Source: Rhodobacter sp. (GTDB lineage: Bacteria; Pseudomonadota; Alphaproteobacteria; Rhodobacterales; Rhodobacteraceae). From it: a stretch of 53,828 nt of DNA. A program made the translations under genes and the position numbers. The notes below the pieces were generated by a model. That model made no database searches. It was given only the letters and a program-made list of their open reading frames with translations, and was not told where the DNA came from. The DNA is taken from positions 1-53,828 of the forward strand of contig JAIYAE010000037.1 of NCBI GenBank assembly GCA_027489175.1. The letters run 5' to 3'. Below are positions 36,203 to 44,695 of this stretch, one piece after another. Every line of letters begins with the position of its first letter. Position 1 is the stretch's first letter.

Positions 36203-36778
36203 CTACCGCTCCGGCAAGGCAAGGTCAAAGCGGCGGGCCGCGGCATGCGCACTGTCAAGCACCCGGATCGTGATCTTGCCGCCTGCCTCAGGCTCAATCA
36301 GGCAAAGGGCTCCGTAGTCATCGGCCATCGCGGTCAGCATTCCGACAAGCACGCGCGGTATTCCCTGCAGGCGTGACCGACAGACTACCGTGAAATGGTC
36401 AGGACCCAACTCCTGCAACTGCACCTCTGGCAGCTCCATTTCCGGGAGAGCCAACCGGGTGCGGCCTGGCATTTCTTCCAGCGAATGCAGGAAGTCGGTG
36501 AAGCTGACGCCACCAAAGCGCAGCAGCCGACGCACCCCCTCATAACTGGGGTTCGTGACCAGATAGGTCCCCATGTCTTCCCACACCGTTTCTACGGGCC
36601 GCCCCAAGACATCTGCCGCGTGTTGCGCGACACGGTCCGCAAGGCCCGAATTATAGCGCAGCATCGGTTCGAAAGTCTCAGTCGTCACGCCAGACCGGCG
36701 ACAAATGGCCTGCCAGACCGGCAGGCCAAAGGTATCACGCATGTAACTCTGCAAGGATCGCAGCAAGAGCGCATCCAT
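36203..36778 (-). CDS. H-NOX-domain protein lacking the proximal heme His
   Basis: A 191-residue protein aligned end to end with H-NOX (heme nitric oxide/oxygen binding) domains: MDALLLRSLQSYMRDTFGLPVWQAICRR, then TYLVTNPSYEGVRRLLRFGGVSFTDFLHSLEEMP and the C-terminal half. The start at ATG 36778 follows GGGGA; longer frames are not supported. Two defining features are missing: Pro104 stands where the heme-ligating His is expected (LEEMPGRTR versus the family LDEVH), and the YxSxR motif reads CRSRL (Cys133, Ser135, Leu137). It is the first gene of a pair with a HNOBA-GGDEF protein. Heme binding is doubtful; another signal is possible. Confidence 0.8.
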   Translation of the reverse strand: MDALLLRSLQSYMRDTFGLPVWQAICRRSGVTTETFEPMLRYNSGLADRVAQHAADVLGRPVETVWEDMGTYLVTNPSYEGVRRLLRFGGVSFTDFLHSLEEMPGRTRLALPEMELPEVQLQELGPDHFTVVCRSRLQGIPRVLVGMLTAMADDYGALCLIEPEAGGKITIRVLDSAHAAARRFDLALPER

Positions 36779-36880
36779 GACAGTCCCCAAACTGGCCCGA
36801 TAAGGCCCCAAACCAGCATCCATATGCATGCTAGTCCGCAACCGTTAACAAAGCGCCACCGGCGGCCATCGCCCTTGCCT

Positions 36881-38623
36881 TCACCGAAGGATCATCAGCC
36901 CCGCTTCGCCTGTGCCCAGCTGATTGATCAGCGCCGGGGTCAGGGGCGGCGGGGTATCGCGCCAGGCGCGCATCAGTTCGGCCGCTTCGCTACTGTCAGG
37001 ATAGCGCCCGTCCGCCCGCAAGGCCGAGCGGGTCAGAAGGTCTCCCGCTTCGTCCAGAAAGAGGCCCAGAGCCTCGGTGTAGTCCGGGCTGCGCTGCAAG
37101 AGCAGCATCGCCTCTTCCCCGGGAAGAGTGGGCAGAAGGTCGGCGACAATCATCAGGCATCCCGGGGCGCCATCGGGCAAGGCCTGATCGCAGACCGTCT
37201 GCCAGTCGGCCAGAAGATAGCCGTCCGCCGCCGCCAAAAGCGTGTCGCGCGTGCCGGTCGCCGAGGCCGGCTGCAGCGGCATGACGGCGGCCAGCGCCTT
37301 TGCTGCGGCTTCGTTTGACACGGCATCCTCGGCGGGCAGGTTATAGCCGTCCGGGTCCTCCAGCCGTGCCGCCAGGGCTTCCTGTCCGGGGGCCTTGGCC
37401 ATCTCTTCCAGCCGGGCCAGCGCCGCCGCACCGGGCCGCCCCCAGCTTTCCAGCGCCCGCAGATCAAGATCGGCGACCGGGGTGCGCCCCGCCTCAAACC
37501 GGGCCAACTGGCTTGCGGCCGAGATCCGCTCGGCGTTCAGGATCGGTGTCAGCCACAGCGCAGCGATCGCGATGACCGCCAGCGCCATGGCGATGTTGCC
37601 CTGACGGATCCGCCCCATCCAGCCACTGCCCCGCAGGACAGACGCGGCATAGACCGCGCCGTAGAGGAGGCCAAGCCCCGCGATCAGCGCCACAAACAGC
37701 CGTTCCGGCGTCCAGCCGTGCTGATCGACCCGCAGCCAGATCGCCCAGGCCGCAAGCGCGGCAAGGACGGGCAGGATCAGCGCCATCCCTTGCGCGGCCC
37801 GCCGCAGAAGCGGGCTGGGCGAGGCTTCGGCATCACTTTGGTCTACGGTCACCGACACCAGCGACACCCCGGCCGCAACCATCGTCAGCAGCAAAAGCGC
37901 GGGCGAAAGTCCGTTGAAGAGACCGTCAAGCCCGCGAAACGGCAGCGCGACCAGGAAAACGACCATCACCACCAGCACGGCCGGCAAAAGAAGACGGAAC
38001 AGTCGCAGCACCAGATAGGGCGACAAGAGGTCCGCCAGTTCATAGACAACGGCCATCCCCAGCCCCAAGGTTGCACCGGTCACAACGGCGAGGACGATCC
38101 AGTACTCCAGAAGATCGCCAACCACCGTGACGCCCACGATCCGCAGCACCGCATCAGACAGGTAGATCACCAGCCAGACCAACCCGACAAAGGCCCATGC
38201 CGCGGCTGAGCGTACCACGATCGACCAGGCCTCAAGGAACAGCGCGCCATAATCGCGCCAGTTACCCCTTGCCCCCGCGATCAGGAACGGCACCGGCAGC
38301 ACCGCCACCGTCATCAGCGCCAGGATCGAAAGCGGAGAGGCGACGAGACCATCCGGGTCAGGATAGCGCAAGCCCGCCAACCAGGTCAGCGCGGAGACGG
38401 CAAGCCCCAGCGCCAGGGCACGGGGCAAGGCCCGCCACAGGCCGATAGGACCGGTCATCGTCAGAAGCGCCGCAAAGACCACCGTCACCAGCGCAAAAAG
38501 GATCAGTGCCGCTTGCAGGCCCACCATTTCGCCTTCAACCGCCTTGATCAGGACCCAAAACAGGACCCCGCCACAGGCACCGGTCAAGGCCAGCTGCCAC
38601 CGCTCCGCTATCTGATCCGTCAT
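36881..38623 (-). CDS. DUF4153 membrane protein
   Basis: A 580-residue membrane protein with about ten predicted helices in the first 400 residues (for example ALILFALVTVVFAALLTMTG, AWAFVGLVWLVIYLSDAVLRIVG, LLLPAVLVVMVVFLVALP) and a soluble C-terminal part. The start is ambiguous between ATG 38623 and 38635; both have a G-rich site. This family is common in Rhodobacterales, but its function is unknown. Flanked by the GNAT gene in the opposite direction. Confidence 0.75.
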   Translation of the reverse strand: MTDQIAERWQLALTGACGGVLFWVLIKAVEGEMVGLQAALILFALVTVVFAALLTMTGPIGLWRALPRALALGLAVSALTWLAGLRYPDPDGLVASPLSILALMTVAVLPVPFLIAGARGNWRDYGALFLEAWSIVVRSAAAWAFVGLVWLVIYLSDAVLRIVGVTVVGDLLEYWIVLAVVTGATLGLGMAVVYELADLLSPYLVLRLFRLLLPAVLVVMVVFLVALPFRGLDGLFNGLSPALLLLTMVAAGVSLVSVTVDQSDAEASPSPLLRRAAQGMALILPVLAALAAWAIWLRVDQHGWTPERLFVALIAGLGLLYGAVYAASVLRGSGWMGRIRQGNIAMALAVIAIAALWLTPILNAERISAASQLARFEAGRTPVADLDLRALESWGRPGAAALARLEEMAKAPGQEALAARLEDPDGYNLPAEDAVSNEAAAKALAAVMPLQPASATGTRDTLLAAADGYLLADWQTVCDQALPDGAPGCLMIVADLLPTLPGEEAMLLLQRSPDYTEALGLFLDEAGDLLTRSALRADGRYPDSSEAAELMRAWRDTPPPLTPALINQLGTGEAGLMILR

Positions 38624-38789
38624 GTGCCCCACCATCCTTGGACCCCAGCTGAATGTCGGCGCGAAGCTTAGGCCCTGACGCCGCACCAAGCCAGAGCGGC
38701 ATGCCCCCTGGGTCAGGATTAACCTACCCGGTTGCGCAATCGGCCCGGTCCCGCAATGCTGGACAAACCAGCAGAAAAGGACCGTGCCC

Positions 38790-39239
38790 ATGCCCGATAC
38801 GCCGATCATCCGCCCTTTGGTCGCGGCAGACGCAGCGGCGTGGCGCAACCTTTGGACCGGCTATCTTGCCTATTACGAAACCACCGTGGCCGAGGCAGTC
38901 TACACCTCGACCTTTGCGCGGCTGCTTGGCTCGGACCCGCGGGATTTCCATGGGCTGATCGCCACGGTGGACGGCCGCGCGGTCGGGCTGGTGCATTACC
39001 TTTTCCATCGCCACGCCTGGAAGATCGAAGAGGTCTGTTATCTGCAGGACCTTTATGTTGCCCCCGAAGCGCGCGGCACGGGCCTCGGGCGCAAACTGAT
39101 CGAGTCGGTCTATGCCGCCGCCGACGCCGCAGGCGCCCCTTCGGTGTACTGGCTGACCCAGGACTTCAACCATACCGCGCGCCAGCTTTATGACCGGATC
39201 GGCAAGGTGACCCCCTTCATCCGCTACACTCGCGCGTAA
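38790..39239 (+). CDS. GNAT-family N-acetyltransferase
   Basis: A 149-residue acetyltransferase. The acetyl-CoA loop reads LYVAPEARGTGLGRKLIESVYAAADAAG (about 88-115), followed by the fourth strand YWLTQDFNHTARQLYDRIG with the C-terminal Tyr. The ATG at 38790 follows AAAAGGA; a GTG two codons earlier is possible. Acceptor unknown. Its stop is four bases from the convergent cytochrome gene. Confidence 0.88.
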   Translation: MPDTPIIRPLVAADAAAWRNLWTGYLAYYETTVAEAVYTSTFARLLGSDPRDFHGLIATVDGRAVGLVHYLFHRHAWKIEEVCYLQDLYVAPEARGTGLGRKLIESVYAAADAAGAPSVYWLTQDFNHTARQLYDRIGKVTPFIRYTRA

Positions 39240-39243
39240 GGCG

Positions 39244-39633
39244 TTACTTCTGCAGCGTTTTCAGATGCTCTGCCAGCTGCACCAGCCGCTGTGGGGTGGG
39301 CGTGGCGATCCCGTCACCGCCGTCATAGGGCATCAGGTCGCCTTGCAGAAGCGGCCCGAACTGCGGCATGGCGGATGCGCTGTCGCGTCCGGTATAGCCG
39401 TAGATCTTGGCCATCACCCGCGTGCCGGGGAAGGCCCCGCCATTGCGCGCCGACAGTTGGGTCAGGTCCGCCGGGCGCTTGGCTAACCCTTCTGCCCCGG
39501 GACCATCGCCTATGCCCGACATACCATGGCAGGCTGAACAATAGGTGGCGAAATCCTCGGCTCCAGTCGGCACCTTTTCTTCCACGCAGGCACCCAGGGC
39601 CAGCGGCAGCAGCATCCAACGAAAGCGCTTCAT
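39244..39633 (-). CDS. c-type cytochrome, lipoprotein
   Basis: A 129-residue single-heme cytochrome c. A lipobox LALGAC marks lipidation (Cys at about 16) and CSACHG at about 32-36 binds heme; a distal Met ligand lies in SASAMPQFGP. The ATG at 39633 follows GGGGATTGCG. It is anchored in the membrane facing the periplasm, probably as an electron carrier; partner unknown. It lies 17 bases after lolD on the same strand. Confidence 0.87.
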   Translation of the reverse strand: MKRFRWMLLPLALGACVEEKVPTGAEDFATYCSACHGMSGIGDGPGAEGLAKRPADLTQLSARNGGAFPGTRVMAKIYGYTGRDSASAMPQFGPLLQGDLMPYDGGDGIATPTPQRLVQLAEHLKTLQK

Positions 39634-39650
39634 CGCAATCCCCATTCCGG

Positions 39651-40328
39651 TCATTCCACCCGTCCTTGTGCCAGCCGGACCACCCGGTCCATCCGGCCCG
39701 CAAGCTCCATGTTGTGCGTGGCGATCAGGGCCGACAACCCCGTTTCACGCACTAAAGACATCAACACGCCAAACACCTGATCCGAGGTTGCAGGGTCAAG
39801 GTTCCCCGTCGGCTCATCGGCCAAAAGCAGCTTCGGCCCGTTCGCCAGGGCCCGGCAGAACGCCACCCGTTGCTGCTCACCGCCTGACAGTGCCGCCGGG
39901 CGGTGATCGGCCCGCGCGGCCACGCCGACACGGCCCAGAAGATCACGGGCCCGCGCCTCGGCCTGCAGCTTTGGCACCCCGTTCGCCAATTGTGGGATCA
40001 CGACGTTTTCCAGTGCGCTGAATTCCGGCAGCAGGTGGTGGAACTGATAGATGAACCCCACCTCCGCCCGCCGCGCCTCGGTTCGCGCGCGGTCGGTGAG
40101 ACCGTTCATCTGCCGCCCGTCCAGCTGGACCGTGCCTTCATCGGCCACGTCCAGCAGTCCCGCGATGTGCAGCAGCGTCGATTTCCCGGCACCCGAAGGG
40201 GCGACCAGCGCCACAATTTCACCCCGGCCCACCGTGACCGTGGCCCCGCGCAGTACGACCACCTCGGATGGCTTGCCCCGGTTGTAGCCCTTGGTGATCC
40301 CGTCCAGCGTCAGCATTGCCTCACTCAT
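39651..40328 (-). CDS. lolD: Lipoprotein-releasing system ATP-binding protein LolD
   Basis: A 225-residue ABC ATPase. Walker [21 protein letters not shown] (about 36-55), signature [15 protein letters not shown], Walker [13 protein letters not shown] and H-loop IATHNMELA are all present. With LolC/E it detaches lipoproteins from the inner membrane. It overlaps the lolC/E gene by eight bases. The next gene on the strand encodes a cytochrome c with a lipobox, one possible client. Confidence 0.95.
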   Translation of the reverse strand: MSEAMLTLDGITKGYNRGKPSEVVVLRGATVTVGRGEIVALVAPSGAGKSTLLHIAGLLDVADEGTVQLDGRQMNGLTDRARTEARRAEVGFIYQFHHLLPEFSALENVVIPQLANGVPKLQAEARARDLLGRVGVAARADHRPAALSGGEQQRVAFCRALANGPKLLLADEPTGNLDPATSDQVFGVLMSLVRETGLSALIATHNMELAGRMDRVVRLAQGRVE

Positions 40329-41607
40329 AGCGCAGCGCCTCCACCGGGTTCATCCGGGCCGCGCGTCGGGCGGGAAAGATGGTGACGATGAACGAGAGGC
40401 CCAGCGACAAGGCCACCGCCGACAGCACGTCGTTCAGCTGCAACTGCGCCGGAAGCGAGTAGATGCCGCGGATCGACGGGTCCCAGACCTCGGCCCCGTT
40501 GACCCAGTTGATCGCGCTCATGATCGCGTCGATGTTCAGCGCGGTCAGGCAGCCGAGCGCCACCCCCGCGACCGTGCCCAAGACCCCAGTGAAGGCGCCA
40601 CAGATGAAGAACACCCGCAGGACCGACCCCTCGGTCAGCCCCATCGTCCGCAGGATGCCGATATCACGGCCTTTGTTTTTCACCAGCATGATCAGGCCCG
40701 AGACGATGTTCATCGCCGCGATCAGGACCAGCACCGACAGGATCACGAACATCACGTTATCCTCGATATCCAGCGCCCGCAGGAAGGCGCCTGAACTATC
40801 CTTCCACGTCCAAAGAAGCGCCGTCGGCCCCGCCGCGTTCAGGATTGGCAAGCCGTAGCTTTCCACCGCGTCCGGGTTTTCGACCATCACCTCAATCTCA
40901 TCCGCCAGCCCTTCCTTGTTGAAGAAGGCCTGCGCTTCGATGAAGGGCATGTAGATGCGTGTTGTATCAATGTCATAGCGGCCGGCGGTGAAGATATAGA
41001 CCACCTCATAGGCCTTCACCCGCGGGCTGGTGCCCATCGCCGTCCTGACACCACCGGGGGCGATCAGCCGGACCCGGTCGCCCACCGTGACGCCCAATTC
41101 GCGCGCGACACCCGACCCAAGCGCGATGCCGTCAGGAAAGCGCGCAAGGTCACCGATTGCCTCAGCCCCCGCACCGACCCGCGGGATCGAGGCCAAGGCC
41201 TCGGGCGAAAGGCCGTAGACCTCGGCCCCGGTCGTCCGCTCGCCATCGGTGACCATCAGCTTGCCACGGATCAAGGGCGCCGCGCGGGTGACCCCTGGCA
41301 CCTCCATAAGCGCCTTTGCCATCGCATCCGCCGTCGTGAAACCGCGCACCAACTGACCGTCGGTGCCAACCTCACCCGCCGAATAGACCGTGACATGCGC
41401 ATTCGCGCCAAGGATCGTATCCACGAATTCCGCCCGGAATCCGGCCCGCACGGCAAGCGTCAGGATCAGCGCAAAGACCGCCAGCGTGATGCCGATCAGG
41501 CTGATCCAGGTCATGATGCTGACCCCGCCTTCCGCCCGCCGCGCGCGCAGATATCGCCAGGCGATCATGAATTCGAAGGCTGAGAAAGGTGCTGTGCGCG
41601 CTGCCAT
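40321..41607 (-). CDS. lolC: Lipoprotein-releasing system transmembrane protein LolC/LolE
   Basis: A 428-residue FtsX/MacB-type permease. One helix near the N-terminus ([22 protein letters not shown]), a large periplasmic domain (about 50-270), then three helices at the end ([69 protein letters not shown]) make up the usual four. The single alphaproteobacterial gene serves as both LolC and LolE. Its C-terminus overlaps lolD. Confidence 0.94.
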   Translation of the reverse strand: MAARTAPFSAFEFMIAWRYLRARRAEGGVSIMTWISLIGITLAVFALILTLAVRAGFRAEFVDTILGANAHVTVYSAGEVGTDGQLVRGFTTADAMAKALMEVPGVTRAAPLIRGKLMVTDGERTTGAEVYGLSPEALASIPRVGAGAEAIGDLARFPDGIALGSGVARELGVTVGDRVRLIAPGGVRTAMGTSPRVKAYEVVYIFTAGRYDIDTTRIYMPFIEAQAFFNKEGLADEIEVMVENPDAVESYGLPILNAAGPTALLWTWKDSSGAFLRALDIEDNVMFVILSVLVLIAAMNIVSGLIMLVKNKGRDIGILRTMGLTEGSVLRVFFICGAFTGVLGTVAGVALGCLTALNIDAIMSAINWVNGAEVWDPSIRGIYSLPAQLQLNDVLSAVALSLGLSFIVTIFPARRAARMNPVEALRYE

Positions 41608-41673
41608 GGGGTCCCCGATTTGCCGCGCAACCTGCGGGACCGGGGCCGAAAGGTCAAGGCGCGCAGCCTGTGG

Positions 41674-42050
41674 TCACGCCCTTGCGACCTTGATCGCCTC
41701 CAAGAGGCTGCCCCCGACCATCCAGAGCCGCACCCAGACCGGCAACACCGACTCCTGCGCCCGCGCGCCGGTGATGTCGCCAAGATCGACAAGGTTTTCC
41801 CAGCCGAAGCTGCGGGCGATGTCGCCGACCAGCGCCTTCGCCTTGGCGTCATAGCCGCTGGGCATCAGGTCCGGCCTTTCGGAAATCAGCCCAGGGTTCA
41901 ATATCACCGCTGCCGCGATCGTGTTGAACGCCTTCACCACGCGCGCCTTGGGGAAGGCCGACTGGATCGCCTCGCCCAGGCTGGTCGGCCCGGCGTAGTC
42001 GGGAAGGATGAAGGGCGGCATCCCCGCCGAGAAGTCGAGCGGGTTCGCCC
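41674..42050 (-). pseudogene. 3' fragment of F420-type NADPH-dependent oxidoreductase
   Basis: The C-terminal about 125 residues of an NpdG-like reductase are intact: NPLDFSAGMPPF, ARVVKAFNTIAA, and GYDAKAKALVGDIARSFGWE to the end. The N-terminal Rossmann loop (residues about 1-75) is missing. Homology stops at the Asn-Pro-Leu-Asp codons around 42046, exactly where TetR homology begins on the other strand. The open frame runs on to 42105 but encodes unrelated residues there. Confidence 0.8.
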
Positions 42051-42508
42051 CATCGACCGGGTGATCGCCGAGGCGGACGTTGCCAAGGCCACATTCTACA
42101 AGCACTTCCTTTCGAAGGATGATCTGATCGTTGCGTGGTTCGACCGGGCTGAGGCCTAGTCAAACGCCACTGTCCCGCCCGAGGATGCCCCTGACGCGCT
42201 GACCGCATATGTCCGTGCGATGCTGTCGATTGCGCGGAATGTCGGTTGCCTTGGCTGGACCTGTCAAAGCTCTGCGTCCAAGTTCGGCGACCCGACCCAC
42301 CCCGCGCACCATGCGTTGATCGGGGTCAAGTCCCGGCTCCTCGACAGCCTTGCAGCGCCGCGCCGTCGCGCAGGGCCTGCCGGACCCAAGGATCAAGGCC
42401 GAACAGGTGTTCCTGTTCCTCGAAGGGGTCTGGGCATCGGTCCGCATGTTTGGCAGCCCAGACCCGCTGTCCCATGCCGAAACGGCACTGGAAAAGCTGA
42501 TCAGCTAA
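42051..42508 (+). pseudogene. TetR-family regulator remnant
   Basis: Starts inside the helix-turn-helix (IDRVIAEADVAKATFYKHF) without the preceding N-terminal helices. It has an in-frame TAG at 42157-42159 after WFDRAEA, and continues in the same frame SNATVPPEDAPDALTAYVRAML, GCLGWTCQSSASKFGDPTHPAHH, KSRLLDSL. Near 42345-42352 a frameshift moves to the frame QRRAVAQGLPDPRIKAEQ, VFLFLEGVWASVRMFG, ending LEKLIS-stop at 42506. Together these fit one TetR regulator broken by deletion, nonsense and frameshift. Confidence 0.85.
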
Positions 42509-42517
42509 GGAACCGCC

Positions 42518-42564
42518 CAAGTTTCTTTCGCAAGAAACTTGCAAAATCCTTGCTTAAGGATTTT
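42518..42564. repeat. Paired palindromic hairpins at the thuA 3' end
   Basis: CAAGTTTCTT-TCGC-AAGAAACTTG (42518-42541, ten perfect pairs) and AAAATCCTT-GCTT-AAGGATTTT (42543-42564, nine perfect pairs). The thuA stop lies in the loop of the second, on its minus-strand transcript, so the pair may end transcription of thuA or the TetR remnant. Similar short palindromes recur between genes in this family. Confidence 0.65.
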
Positions 42565-43216
42565 TCCCCCGTGCCGCCCAAAGCAGCCCACGTCGCATCA
42601 ACTCGGCCGCGGGGCCAGTCTCGATCACGGCCCGCTGATGCCCGAGCGCATTGTAATAGACCCGACCCTGCCCCCAGAACTTGGTGAAGACCACCGGCAT
42701 CGCCACCGGCCCGTTCGCGGCGTGCGGGCCGTCCGCCACCGGAAAATCACAGACCGCATGCACCTTCACCGCCGGGTCGAGATGCAGGTAATACTGTTCT
42801 GTCTTCACGCCGAAATCGCCGACGCCGGCCACCAGCGGGTCGTCCGACACCATCCGCACACCATATTCCACGCCGTCATTTCCCGGATGCGCCACCCATT
42901 GCGCACCGGTCATGAACTGCCAGTCCACGGTTTCGCGGAAAGCGTCGCACATGCCGCCGTGGCAACCCGCGATGCCCACGCCCGACGCAACCGCCGCGCA
43001 AGCGTTCAACGCCTGATCCTTTCCGATCTTGGCCATCGTCCAGACCGGCACGATCAGCGACAGATCGGCCAGCGCCCCGGCATCATCGAAACAGGCCAGC
43101 GTGTCGGTGACCGTGACCTCCATCCCCGCCGCGCGCAGCCAATCCGCAAAGAGCGCCGCCACACGGTCCGGCTCGTGCCCCTCCCATCCACCCCAGGTGA
43201 TCAGTGCCTTCGCCAT
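42554..43216 (-). CDS. ThuA-like domain protein
   Basis: A 220-residue protein of the ThuA (trehalose utilisation) type with a class-I glutamine-amidotransferase-like fold: MAKALITWGGWEGHEPDRV, GVGIAGCHGGMCDAF and GRVYYNALGH. The CHGG segment sits where ThuA-family proteins have a conserved His-Gly. The ATG at 43216 follows GAGGGGG; the longer frame is unsupported. Substrate and partners are unknown; no other sugar genes are adjacent. Its last codons lie within the palindromic pair at 42543-42564. Confidence 0.8.
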   Translation of the reverse strand: MAKALITWGGWEGHEPDRVAALFADWLRAAGMEVTVTDTLACFDDAGALADLSLIVPVWTMAKIGKDQALNACAAVASGVGIAGCHGGMCDAFRETVDWQFMTGAQWVAHPGNDGVEYGVRMVSDDPLVAGVGDFGVKTEQYYLHLDPAVKVHAVCDFPVADGPHAANGPVAMPVVFTKFWGQGRVYYNALGHQRAVIETGPAAELMRRGLLWAARGKNP

Positions 43217-43280
43217 CCCGCAGCCCCCTCTTGTTGATGCCACGCTAGAAAGCCCGGACCTTGCGGTCAATGGCTGGCGG

Positions 43281-43304
43281 TGAGGTATGGTTTCTCATAC
43301 CTCA
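43281..43304. promoter_or_regulatory. Perfect inverted repeat, candidate operator
   Basis: TGAGGTATG-GTTTCT-CATACCTCA, nine perfect base pairs around six bases, in the divergent region between thuA and the operon that contains the XRE regulator at 43819. It is a plausible binding site for that regulator (autoregulation), though a hairpin role is possible. Confidence 0.45.
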
Positions 43305-43368
43305 TGTTAAAGATCTTTGACTCTATGTCAGCCATCCGCTACTTGGGGCCAAAGTGAGGAGGTGCCCG

Positions 43369-43815
43369 ATGTCCTATGGCGAACGCGATGCAATGACCGG
43401 TCTGATCACCTCGCTGATCGTGATCTGCCTCTTGGTCTGGCTTTTGTCCAAGCAGCATGCCGCCGGTGAGTTTTCCGGCCCCGACGGTTTGCAGATCTGG
43501 GCGCAATCGGTCCTGCTTCTGGTCTGCGCCTCGATCGGGATCGCCATCCTGGTCGCCATCGTCTTCCATGTCGCCTACACCGGCCTGACCGGGGAAAAGA
43601 CCGATGATCGCCGGGATGAACGTGACCGTGACATCGACCGGCGGTCCCTGACCTGGGCCTGGTATCTCTTGTCGCTGGGCCTGCTGGGCGTCATCATCAA
43701 GCTTGCCCTGGGTGGCAGCGCCTTTGCCGCGATGAACCAGGTTCTGGCCCTGTGCATCCTGTCGGAAGCCTTCAGGGATGCCACGAAGCTGGTCCTTTAC
43801 CGGCGCGGGGCCTGA
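43369..43815 (+). CDS. Small membrane protein, DUF2178-like
   Basis: A 148-residue protein with helices about 10-28 (GLITSLIVICLLVWLLS) and 43-66, then a charged loop (EKTDDRRDERDRDIDRRS) and two more helices. The charged DERDRDI segment resembles DUF2178 proteins. The ATG at 43369 follows GAGGAGGTG. It is coupled to the next gene, a helix-turn-helix regulator starting three bases after its stop; such pairs are common, the membrane protein probably being controlled by or modulating the regulator. Confidence 0.7.
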   Translation: MSYGERDAMTGLITSLIVICLLVWLLSKQHAAGEFSGPDGLQIWAQSVLLLVCASIGIAILVAIVFHVAYTGLTGEKTDDRRDERDRDIDRRSLTWAWYLLSLGLLGVIIKLALGGSAFAAMNQVLALCILSEAFRDATKLVLYRRGA

Positions 43816-43818
43816 TCG

Positions 43819-44028
43819 GTGCCGCATATTGAAAACCGCATCCGCCGCCTGCGGTTCGACGCAGGTGAGATGACCCAGAAAGACCTTGCGGACCGGGTTG
43901 GCGTCACTCGACAGACCATTCTTGCCATCGAGAACGGCAAGTATTCCCCGACCCTTGACCTTGCCTTCCGTATCGCCCGCACCTTTGGCGTCGGACTGGA
44001 TGAGGTTTTCACCTTCCACGACGACTGA
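43819..44028 (+). CDS. XRE-family helix-turn-helix regulator
   Basis: A 69-residue Cro/CI-like DNA-binding protein: [57 protein letters not shown], with the HTH at about 18-40. It starts at GTG 43819, three bases after the preceding gene. The short form is typical of the YozG-type regulators paired with DUF2178 proteins. The inverted repeat at 43281-43304 is a candidate operator. Confidence 0.9.
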   Translation: MPHIENRIRRLRFDAGEMTQKDLADRVGVTRQTILAIENGKYSPTLDLAFRIARTFGVGLDEVFTFHDD

Positions 44029-44053
44029 CATCGTCCCAAGTCCAAGGATTCCC

Positions 44054-44695
44054 ATGCTCCGCACGTTTTCGCGGCCGGTCCCGCTTGTCCTGCTGCTGGC
44101 CTTCTTCTCCTTCATCCCCATCCTGAACGCCTTGGTTGAGACGGTTCAGATTCCGACCGGCACCTATAGCGCGGACAGTGCCCACCTGGCGGCGGCGCCC
44201 GTCGCATGGTTCCTGCATGTCCTTGCCGGGGCCGCCTTCGGCATCAGCGGTCCGGTGAACTTCGTGCTTGCCCTCCGCCGCCGCTTTGGCCGCCTGCACC
44301 GGGTGACAGGCCGCATCTTCTTTCTGTCGGCGCTGGTTCTTGGTGGCTCGTCGCTCATCATCCTGGCCTCGGTCGAGCCGCAGCGCACCCCGATCGTCGA
44401 CATCGCCCGCGGGGTTTTCGGGCTGGCGCTACTGGTGGCGGTTGCCAAGGCCTTTACCGCTATCCGGCGGCGCGACATTGCCGGTCACCGCGCCTGGGTG
44501 ATCCGCGCCTATGCCATTGGCATGGGGCTTGGCACGGTCGCTTTGGTGTTCTTTCCGATCTACCTGATCACCGGTGCCGCCCCGGCAGGAATCGCTGCCG
44601 ACCTGCTGTTCGCGGCCAGCTGGTCGTTCAACATCGGCCTTGCAGAATGGATCATCCACAAAACTTCCACCACAAAGCACTGTATTCCCTCATGA
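44054..44695 (+). CDS. DUF2306-like membrane protein
   Basis: A 213-residue membrane protein with about six helices (LVLLLAFFSFIPILNALV; IFFLSALVLGGSSLIILASV; GLALLVAVAKAFTAI and others). FGRLHRVTGRIFF is the HRxxGR-like segment found in DUF2306. Function unknown. ATG 44054 follows AAGGATTCCC. It overlaps the oxidoreductase start by four bases (ATGA). Confidence 0.78.
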   Translation: MLRTFSRPVPLVLLLAFFSFIPILNALVETVQIPTGTYSADSAHLAAAPVAWFLHVLAGAAFGISGPVNFVLALRRRFGRLHRVTGRIFFLSALVLGGSSLIILASVEPQRTPIVDIARGVFGLALLVAVAKAFTAIRRRDIAGHRAWVIRAYAIGMGLGTVALVFFPIYLITGAAPAGIAADLLFAASWSFNIGLAEWIIHKTSTTKHCIPS

